Origin: Pseudomonadota bacterium
Lineage (GTDB): Bacteria > Desulfobacterota > JAPLJL01
DNA length: 5,570 nucleotides
NCBI GenBank assembly: GCA_026388615.1
Contig: JAPLJL010000281.1
Span: 1 to 5,570 of the forward strand
Direction of reading: 5' to 3'
The notes beneath the pieces were generated by a model that did not search any database, was not told the origin of the DNA, and saw only the letters and a program-made list of their open reading frames with translations. A program made the position numbers and the translations under genes. Each line of letters opens with the position of its first letter. Position 1 is the stretch's first letter. Shown here one piece after another: positions 1 through 4,931 of the stretch.

Positions 1-935
1 AGCCCTACGCCGGCCCCCGCCAGGAATTCGGTGCCTTGAGGCCGATGGGAAAGAAACACGACGGCGGCCTCCTTGGGCCTTCCGGTGAGGGCCCGCTGAA
101 AACGCCCGTTGTCCTGGGCCGCGAGTCGGTGATCAACGGGGTCGTCCACCCCGGCCAGGACGAGCCCGGGCCTCGCCTCGATCCATTCGTCCCGGAGCAG
201 CCTGATCCCGGCTTCCTGGAAGAAATTGGGCCCGGCCCCGACCGCGGCGTAATGCTCGTGGTTGCCGGTGACGGCATAAACCCCAAGCGGGGCCTTCAGG
301 GTCTGAAGCAGGGGGATCATCCTTTTCTCCTGCTCCAGATCGCCGTGTCCTTCGACCAGGTCGCCCAGGATGACCACCAGGCCGGGCTGGAGGGCCTCGA
401 TCTGGGAGATGCGCGCTTTCAGCCACGCTTCACTGGTGAGTGTGCCCAGGTGCAGGTCGGAAATGGCGGCGATAACGGTCCCGTCCGCCTCCGCGGGCAG
501 ACCGGACAGGCGCACCTCGTAATCCCGCACCACCGGAGTCCGGATGCCCTGGATGAAGGCGATCAGGCAAAGCATCCCCGCGCCGAGAAGGGCGAAACCG
601 CGGAGAGCGGGAGCGAAACGGGGGAGGAGAAAGCCGAAGACGGTGATGATATCGACAAGGATAAAGCAGCAAAAAAGATAAAAGAGAATCCCGAGCCAGT
701 TCGAACCGATGAGCTCGAGCGGCAGGGCCGGGCGGGCCAACCCCAGGTGGTCAAGAAAGTGCCCCAGCACGAAACTCGCCCAGAGAAAAACCACCGCGCT
801 GATAAGCCAGCCGCGCGGGAGGTGGTGGGCGAGGAGCGGCACGGACGCCAGGCGCCAGAGAACATAAAGATTGAGAATGGTCCAGATGCCGATGGCAATG
901 CTCAAAAACAGGGCGATCTCCTTCTCCTGGCTCAC
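1..935 (-). CDS. Membrane-anchored metallophosphoesterase (YkuE-like), C-terminus cut by window edge
   Basis: This is the N-terminal 311 residues of a calcineurin-like metallophosphoesterase; the stop lies beyond position 1. Four hydrophobic segments come first (about residues 8-25, 43-62, 82-104 and 117-135), then the phosphoesterase domain. Visible metal-site motifs are DLHLG (Asp160, His162), GDLVEG (Asp192), GNHEHY (Asn225, His226, Glu227) and LSHRP (His297). The sequence ends at LAGAGVG, just where relatives carry the final GHTHGGQ motif, so roughly 60-80 residues are missing. Family knowledge: such enzymes hydrolyse phosphoesters with two divalent metals, some acting on lipid pyrophosphates; the substrate here is unknown. 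The first membrane segment follows closely on the start, as in relatives. No ATG is available; GTG at 935-933 is preferred, GTG at 974-972 is possible, and an in-frame TAA lies just upstream. Neither start has a clear Shine-Dalgarno. It is transcribed divergently from the next gene. Confidence 0.9.
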   Translation of the reverse strand, partial: MSQEKEIALFLSIAIGIWTILNLYVLWRLASVPLLAHHLPRGWLISAVVFLWASFVLGHFLDHLGLARPALPLELIGSNWLGILFYLFCCFILVDIITVFGFLLPRFAPALRGFALLGAGMLCLIAFIQGIRTPVVRDYEVRLSGLPAEADGTVIAAISDLHLGTLTSEAWLKARISQIEALQPGLVVILGDLVEGHGDLEQEKRMIPLLQTLKAPLGVYAVTGNHEHYAAVGAGPNFFQEAGIRLLRDEWIEARPGLVLAGVDDPVDHRLAAQDNGRFQRALTGRPKEAAVVFLSHRPQGTEFLAGAGVG

Positions 936-947
936 GGCATTCGCTGC

Positions 948-977
948 TTGACGTTTTCCCGATGAAGTCGGCACAAT
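948..977 (+). promoter_or_regulatory. Possible sigma70-type promoter, TTGACG-18-CACAAT
   Basis: TTGACG at 948-953 matches 5 of 6 bases of the -35 consensus. CACAAT at 972-977 matches 4 of 6 bases of the -10 consensus after an 18-base spacer. The predicted transcription start would fall almost on the ATG at 981, giving a leaderless or nearly leaderless message, which agrees with the lack of a Shine-Dalgarno there. The site lies at and over the start of the divergent phosphoesterase gene. Chance occurrence cannot be excluded. Confidence 0.25.
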
Positions 978-980
978 GAT

Positions 981-1364
981 ATGGGATTAATTGTAGGGGT
1001 TTATCTGGTGGGAAAGATTGAATCCCGGGGGATAACACACGATCATACCTCCCACGGCGACAATGACGGCGGCGACCGTTACATTCCTTTCGCAACCTAT
1101 GTTTATTCCGTTGAGGGGCAGGAGTATCACGGCAAGCGGATTTCCTTTGGTGATCATGGCGGTTCTTCAAAATACGCAGAAAAAGCCATCGAGAGATTAG
1201 GTCCCAGCATGAATGTCGAAGTCTTCTACGACCCGAAAGACCCGGGCGAATCTGTGCTCGATACGAAGTTCGGCTTCTTCGTGACTTTTCCTTTTCTGAT
1301 CTGCACCCTGTTTGTTATTCTCTCTCTCCTTTGTATAACCGGAATTATCGGAAAGAAAGAATAA
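981..1364 (+). CDS. DUF3592-like membrane protein, probably missing its first membrane segment
   Basis: A 127-residue protein. The middle reads like a DUF3592 domain: GKIESRG (11-17), a short polar loop rich in His, Asp and Gly (19-33), YVYSVEGQEYHGKRISFG (40-57), a Tyr-Ala-x-x-Ala-Ile segment (65-70) and VEVFYDPKDPGESVL (79-93). One hydrophobic helix follows (about 99-123), ending in GKKE. Family members normally have a membrane helix on both sides of the soluble beta-rich part. Here the protein starts almost at the GKI strand, so the first helix is absent. The upstream frame closes at TGA 963-965 and holds no earlier ATG, so no longer start exists. No Shine-Dalgarno precedes ATG 981. The function of DUF3592 is not established. 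The gene is 23 bases ahead of the lipoprotein gene and probably co-transcribed with it. Base composition seems lower in GC than its neighbours. Confidence 0.72.
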   Translation: MGLIVGVYLVGKIESRGITHDHTSHGDNDGGDRYIPFATYVYSVEGQEYHGKRISFGDHGGSSKYAEKAIERLGPSMNVEVFYDPKDPGESVLDTKFGFFVTFPFLICTLFVILSLLCITGIIGKKE

Positions 1365-1387
1365 TCCCTTATCGGAACTATGATGAA

Positions 1388-2497
1388 ATGATGGATATTA
1401 ATTGCAAACCGTGCGGCGGCCGCATTCTCCCGCGGCCGGCCGCGATAATGCTGGCTCTCTGCTTCTGTGCCGGATGTGGGGTGGTAATGGACACCGAAAC
1501 GTCCGTAAGCCGTCTGGGCGCGGTCACGGGAGATTGCGTGGTGCCCGTGCCCGCCGGCCTGGAGGCGCTCGGCGCGCCCGTGTCTCTGGAATTCGCCGAG
1601 GGTTCGCTCTGGGTCTTCGGCGAGACGAGCCTTACCCAGCCAAGTGCCACCGGCTCAGATACGATCCCTAATTCAGCCGCTTTGGTCCGTAGTGTCGACG
1701 ATGCCTGTGCCGGTCATCTTGAGGTTCTGCACGACGATAACGGCACCCCCGCACCGTTCATTGCGCTGACGCCCGATGAAGAGGCCGAAAACGCCGCTCG
1801 CACCGACAGCAAAAGGATCAGTTTGACTCCCTGCGGCGGCCTGGTGTGGCAGGGAAAGGGCTATATCTATTACGACGTGCTGCTGCTCGGGCCTGGCGTG
1901 TTCGATTCGGAATGGTTGGGCACGGGGCTTTGCGTGACACCCGGCGCCGGCTCCGCGTGCGTGCGTCAGGGGGCTCTTCTCTGGAGCGGCGCGCAATCAA
2001 GCTGGGGCTCTTCCGGCTTTATTGACAATGACGGCTACGTTTACCTCATCAAATGTTTTCACGCGGCTGCGTTTGAGGACCTCTGCGGCGTGACGAGGGT
2101 AATGCCGGAGGATATGGCCGATCCGGGAGCTTATCGCTATTACAACGGCTTCAGCGGCTGGGTGGAGGATCCCGGGAGCTTTACTGTTGCTTTCCGGGGG
2201 CCCGGCGCGGTGACTCTGGGGTACAACGCATTCCTGGGGCAGTACACAGCCATTTCGGCTAATATCTGGGATTCGTCAATTGAGATGCGGGCGGCGTCGT
2301 CACCGTCAGGTCCCTGGGCAAATCCGCATCGCCTCTTTTACGTAGTCAAGCCGGATTCGTGGTTCATCAGCGGCGGCATGGAACACCCTGCCTTGCGTTC
2401 AGCCGACGCTCGCACCATAGCAATTACATACTACACCATATCAACAAAGGGGCCTTCGGGACTGCATTTGGTGTCGTTCCGGTTGCGGAAAAATTGA
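1388..2497 (+). CDS. Lipoprotein with a DUF4185-like beta-propeller domain
   Basis: A 369-residue protein from ATG 1388. An Arg-containing n-region (to Arg16) and a hydrophobic stretch (18-26) lead to a lipobox-like FCAGC with Cys30 as the likely lipidated residue. Position -3 is Cys rather than the usual Leu, which weakens the call slightly. The remainder resembles DUF4185 / glycosidase-like five-bladed propellers: SLWVFGETS (73-81), NSAALV (95-100), CGGLVWQGKGYIYYDV (149-164), DNDGYVYLI (213-221), YRYYNGFSGW (249-258), LGYNAFLGQYTAI (277-289), SSIEMRAASSPSGPW (296-310) and a HPAL...TYY segment (333-349). I see no confident catalytic triad, so enzymatic activity is open; carbohydrate binding or hydrolysis is only a guess. 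Seven further cysteines (50, 107, 149, 182, 191, 223, 233) suit an oxidised extracytoplasmic location. A longer start at 1331 would overlap the previous gene and bury the signal peptide, so 1388 (or 1391) is preferred. Confidence 0.75.
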   Translation: MMDINCKPCGGRILPRPAAIMLALCFCAGCGVVMDTETSVSRLGAVTGDCVVPVPAGLEALGAPVSLEFAEGSLWVFGETSLTQPSATGSDTIPNSAALVRSVDDACAGHLEVLHDDNGTPAPFIALTPDEEAENAARTDSKRISLTPCGGLVWQGKGYIYYDVLLLGPGVFDSEWLGTGLCVTPGAGSACVRQGALLWSGAQSSWGSSGFIDNDGYVYLIKCFHAAAFEDLCGVTRVMPEDMADPGAYRYYNGFSGWVEDPGSFTVAFRGPGAVTLGYNAFLGQYTAISANIWDSSIEMRAASSPSGPWANPHRLFYVVKPDSWFISGGMEHPALRSADARTIAITYYTISTKGPSGLHLVSFRLRKN

Positions 2498-2501
2498 CAT
2501 G
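2487..2501 (+). promoter_or_regulatory. Ribosome binding site and TGA-C-ATG coupling junction
   Basis: GGAA at 2487-2490 sits 8 bases before ATG 2499, inside the last codons of the lipoprotein gene. The lipoprotein stop TGA (2495-2497) is separated from the next ATG by a single base. This spacing supports translational coupling of the two genes and fixes the start of the downstream one. Confidence 0.6.
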
Positions 2502-3359
2502 CGCGTTCAAAAAATAATCACGGCAATTTTATTTTGTTTGACCTCCGCGCCACTTACCGCGGCGGGCTGGGAGGTTGATTTTCTCGGCCCGGCGCGCGAG
2601 ATTTCTCATTCCTCTTCAGCGTCGCGCGATACGGCGGTATTGAGCCTCGTCGCCGCGCCCCATCGCATCCTGACCGGCGGCGGTGACTTCAGTGTGCTCC
2701 AATTACGCGATCGGATGCTTTCGCTGCGCTTGGGTGTATTCGCCATGATGGACCTCGAGAGTGAGGGAAAAACCCACGGATTCAACGGCATGCCCATGGC
2801 CGACAGCAATTTATGGCGCGGATTGTGGGGCTACTCGGTGGCCGCATCGCTCGACGACTTTGCGAGTCGGCATTTCGGTCCACGCGGGGCGCTCGAGTTC
2901 ACCCTGAATATTCGCCACGAAAGCCAGCATTATTCCGGGTCCAACGACGGTGGCGACGGCATCGATTATAGCGATCGGCCCCAGATCGGCAACTTCGTTA
3001 TGTTGGATGTCGCCGCTCGAGTGCCTCTTGGCCGTTTGGACCTGATCGGCCGCCTGCAACATAAATTCTTCGTCACCAACGCAGGCGGGTATAGCCAGGG
3101 TCCGGGTGGAGACCTCATCGTCCGCTGGCGATGCTGGAATCACATCCATCCCTTTAGCTCGCTTTTCGCCGAGTACCTTTTCGGCAGGAAAATCTATCCA
3201 GACGCGTATCTTGTACGCAACCTGACCGGCTTCGTGGTGCCGTCCAAGGCAGGCGACATCTATTTATTCATTTCGGCGGACGTAGGCAACCGAAAAGGGC
3301 TGGCGGTTTTCACCGAAGAGCGGACCCTGGGGTTCGGGGCGCGATTCGCATTTTTCTAG
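2499..3359 (+). CDS. Predicted outer-membrane beta-barrel protein, family not recognised
   Basis: A 286-residue protein. A classical signal peptide (Lys5, hydrophobic 6-19, Ala-rich end) is probably cleaved near residues 21-22, just before GWEVDF. The mature part alternates polar and hydrophobic residues in strand-sized stretches, for example 73-84 (RMLSLRLGVFAM), 131-139, 163-172 and 176-186, and ends in GFGARFAFF. A terminal aromatic after an alternating strand is the usual signal for outer-membrane barrel assembly. RHESQHYSG (139-147) recalls a His/Ser motif in some uncharacterised outer-membrane barrel families such as DUF1207, but I cannot assign a family. The mature length of about 264 residues would suit a barrel of roughly 10-12 strands (inference). 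The gene is tightly coupled to the preceding lipoprotein gene, suggesting that the two act together at the cell surface. No enzymatic function is claimed. Confidence 0.7.
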   Translation: MRVQKIITAILFCLTSAPLTAAGWEVDFLGPAREISHSSSASRDTAVLSLVAAPHRILTGGGDFSVLQLRDRMLSLRLGVFAMMDLESEGKTHGFNGMPMADSNLWRGLWGYSVAASLDDFASRHFGPRGALEFTLNIRHESQHYSGSNDGGDGIDYSDRPQIGNFVMLDVAARVPLGRLDLIGRLQHKFFVTNAGGYSQGPGGDLIVRWRCWNHIHPFSSLFAEYLFGRKIYPDAYLVRNLTGFVVPSKAGDIYLFISADVGNRKGLAVFTEERTLGFGARFAFF

Positions 3360-3466
3360 AGCATAAGAAGCGCCCGTGCAAGACGAAAGGTATGATCAGG
3401 CCTTTCCTTGGGGATTTGCCGGGTTTTGGTTTTTCGACCTTGTAACTTAAAAGGGCTGAGAAACTG

Positions 3467-3472
3467 AGGAGG
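3467..3472 (+). promoter_or_regulatory. Strong Shine-Dalgarno (AGGAGG) before the EFR1-like remnant
   Basis: A perfect AGGAGG lies 9 bases before ATG 3482. It is the strongest ribosome binding site seen in the window, although what follows codes for only 29 residues. It supports ATG 3482 as the authentic old start of the gene now reduced to a fragment. Confidence 0.65.
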
Positions 3473-3481
3473 AAAACGATC

Positions 3482-3571
3482 ATGGTAACCTGTATTTATT
3501 ATTACACCGGGACCGGCAATTCACTCTGGGTGGCGAAGCAGCTGGCGGCCAGGCTTCAGAACAGTGAATGA
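3482..3571 (+). pseudogene. N-terminal remnant of an EFR1-family flavodoxin/ferredoxin-like protein
   Basis: The reading frame encodes 29 residues, beginning MVTCIYYYTGTGNSLWVAKQ and ending before TGA at 3569-3571. This matches the first beta strand, the phosphate-binding TGTGNS loop and the first helix of flavodoxin-fold proteins, in the form typical of EFR1-family proteins (an N-terminal flavodoxin-like domain followed by a 4Fe-4S ferredoxin domain, usually about 250 residues). Nothing recognisable of the rest follows in any of the three frames; 20 bases later the convergent decarboxylase stop codon begins. The intact start signal with an abrupt end points to deletion or rearrangement after the first helix rather than slow decay. 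A functional micropeptide is conceivable but not supported by more than the good ribosome binding site. Confidence 0.7.
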
Positions 3572-3591
3572 GGCCGATCGCTGAGGAGAAA

Positions 3592-4731
3592 TTACTGATT
3601 TACGTGTACGACCTTGGCGGGGGGGAAGCCGTTGAAATTCGTCGAGCTCGCGTTCGAATAGGCGCCGATGTTCCGGGTGTAGAGCAGGTCGCCGAGCTTA
3701 AGTTCGGGCAGGTTCTCGACTGTGGAGATGGTGTCGAGGGCGTCGCAGGTGGGTCCGAAGACCGAACAGATCTCGGCAGGACCTTTCTTGAATGATTCAA
3801 GATGATACTGGCAGTGATCGAATAAAATCCCCGAATAAGTCCCGTAAATCCCGTCATCCACGTAGTAGCAGAGCTTTCGGTCGCGCCGGGCCTTGCCGAT
3901 GATCTTCACCACCAATGAGGCGGCGGTGGCCACCAGGAATCTCCCCGGTTCGGCCAGGATCGTGATGTCCCGGGGAAAAAGCCGGTCAATCTCGGCGTTG
4001 AGCAGGTCGGCGAGTTCCCGGAAGGGGCGGACCTTTTCGTCATAAGGGGCGGGGAAACCGCCGCCGATGTCGAGGTGCTTCAGGCCGTGGTGGCCGCGGA
4101 GGCGGGCTTCCTGGAGGATATCGGCGGAGATCTGGAGCGCCTGGATGAAATTGTCGAAGTTGGTGGCCTGGCTCCCCACGTGGAATGATATCCCCTCGAC
4201 CGTGAACCCGGCCGCGCGGGCCGCCTCGATCAGGTCCACCGCTTCGCCCGGGGCCGCCCCGAACTTGGAGGAAAGCTCCACCATCGAGCCGGTGTTGGGC
4301 ACCCGGATGCGCAGGACCAGGCCGGCGTGGGGCGAGTACTCCCGCATCTTCCGGAGCTCCTCGTAATTGTCGTAGGTCACCAGCGGCTTGTAGGGATCGA
4401 GCTCGGAGAGGGTTTCCGTGGCTTTGATCGGGTTGGCGTAAATGATTTTGTCCCAGATGAAATCCTGCCGCTTTTTTGGGGGCAGGCCTTCGATGTTCCG
4501 GTGAACGATCCGGAACTCCGCGATGGAGGCGACATCGAAACTGGCCCCGGCCCGGTAGAGGGTTTTCACGATGGCCGGGTCGGCGTTGGCCTTGACCGCG
4601 TAATACACCTGGATCCGGGGCAGGTGTTTTTTTAACTCGGCGTAATTCCTCCGGATCTCGTCGTGATCCAGCACGAAGAGGGGAGTGCCGTGCTCCCGGG
4701 CGAGCCGTTTCAGGCGATTTAACGGGATCAT
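3592..4731 (-). CDS. Fold-III PLP-dependent ornithine (or lysine/ornithine) decarboxylase
   Basis: A complete 379-residue enzyme of the alanine-racemase-fold decarboxylase family, predicted to convert ornithine to putrescine with PLP in the cytoplasm. The N-terminal barrel carries YYAVKAN with the PLP lysine Lys47, FDVAS (Asp66) and Glu72, LRIRV, SSKFG (Lys156), FHVGSQ (His184), the phosphate-binding GGGFP loop (223-227) and EPGRF (Glu261, Arg264). The C-terminal beta domain has VDDGIYGTYS, FDH (Asp305), GPTCDALD with catalytic-type Cys329 and Asp330, and GAYSNASSTNFNGF (Tyr358). The cysteine motif and FDH favour ornithine/lysine over diaminopimelate or carboxynorspermidine. About 10 extra residues lie around 81-94 compared with the human enzyme as I recall it. 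ATG 4731 has no good Shine-Dalgarno, and an in-frame TAA lies a short way upstream. It is downstream of, and on the same strand as, the deoxyhypusine-synthase-like gene. Called speC or odc in various genomes. Confidence 0.9.
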   Translation of the reverse strand: MIPLNRLKRLAREHGTPLFVLDHDEIRRNYAELKKHLPRIQVYYAVKANADPAIVKTLYRAGASFDVASIAEFRIVHRNIEGLPPKKRQDFIWDKIIYANPIKATETLSELDPYKPLVTYDNYEELRKMREYSPHAGLVLRIRVPNTGSMVELSSKFGAAPGEAVDLIEAARAAGFTVEGISFHVGSQATNFDNFIQALQISADILQEARLRGHHGLKHLDIGGGFPAPYDEKVRPFRELADLLNAEIDRLFPRDITILAEPGRFLVATAASLVVKIIGKARRDRKLCYYVDDGIYGTYSGILFDHCQYHLESFKKGPAEICSVFGPTCDALDTISTVENLPELKLGDLLYTRNIGAYSNASSTNFNGFPPAKVVHVNQ

Positions 4732-4774
4732 ATTAATAGAAGCTGTTCTTTATGATTTTCTCAGAACCTAAAAA

Positions 4775-4821
4775 CGAGATTGCTTCGTCCCCCGGCGTTA
4801 CGTCGGAGTCCTCGCAATAAC
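4775..4821. repeat. Palindromic repeat-like element in the spacer between the polyamine genes
   Basis: The stretch runs from CGAGATTGCTTCG to CTCGCAATAAC, with ATTGC (4779-4783) and GCAAT (4814-4818) as the outer arms. An inner hairpin CCGGCG-TTA-CGTCGG lies at 4792-4806: six pairs including one G-U in plus-strand RNA, one A-C mismatch on the other strand. From memory, the framing ATTGCGAGG...GAAGCAATCTC resembles a family of dispersed palindromic repeats seen between genes in many bacterial genomes. Read on the minus strand, the hairpin is followed by CTCGTTTTT, so it could also end transcription from the upstream gene. It is GC-rich within an AT-rich spacer. Confidence 0.55.
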
Positions 4822-4838
4822 ATCATTATTTAATCTTA

Positions 4839-4869
4839 AAGCCTACAAGCCTATAAGTTCATAAGCCTA
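4839..4869 (+). repeat. Three direct AAGCCTA heptamers
   Basis: AAGCCTA occurs at 4839-4845, 4847-4853 and 4863-4869, separated by 1 and 9 bases. A fourth copy, inverted as TAGGCTT, is at 4917-4923. The heptamers lie in AT-rich sequence after the end of the deoxyhypusine-synthase-like gene. They may be an iterated protein-binding site or simply a dispersed intergenic repeat. Confidence 0.55.
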
Positions 4870-4931
4870 AAAGTTTCAAAATCAATATCTTCCCTTTTGC
4901 CATCTTTCCTAACTCTTAGGCTTCTTAACTT
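4855..4931. repeat. Imperfect 21-base inverted repeat ending on the stop codon of the upstream gene
   Basis: The arms are 4855-4875 and 4911-4931 and agree at 18 of 21 positions when one is inverted; the core AAGCCTAA / TTAGGCTT is perfect. The intervening loop is 35 bases. The right arm overlaps the first two bases of the minus-strand stop codon (TTA at 4930-4932 on the plus strand). In the minus-strand message this would form a long hairpin directly after the coding region. No T-run follows, so it looks more like an mRNA-stabilising or mobile-repeat structure than a standard intrinsic terminator. Confidence 0.6.

Noticed and set aside
36..965. A 309-codon open frame on the plus strand
   Set aside because: It lies entirely antisense to the metallophosphoesterase, whose metal-site motifs and membrane segments are unmistakable. 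Its translation is low-complexity and charged with no recognisable domain, as expected of a GC-driven shadow frame.
1331..1387. An earlier ATG for the lipoprotein gene at 1331
   Set aside because: It would overlap the preceding gene by 34 bases and put a 19-residue charged extension before a proper signal peptide; no ribosome binding site supports it.
3385..3406. A GAAAGG...CCTTTC hairpin after the barrel gene as a terminator
   Set aside because: Only six pairs with a 10-base loop and no immediate T-run; the T-rich stretch comes about 18 bases later. Too weak to call.
3568..3795. A 75-codon plus-strand frame after the EFR1 remnant as its continuation
   Set aside because: Almost all of it is antisense to the decarboxylase C-terminus and has no flavodoxin or ferredoxin features such as a cysteine cluster.
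4839..4931. CRISPR-like array
   Set aside because: The repeats are 7 bases with irregular 1- and 9-base spacing and one copy is inverted, unlike any CRISPR architecture.
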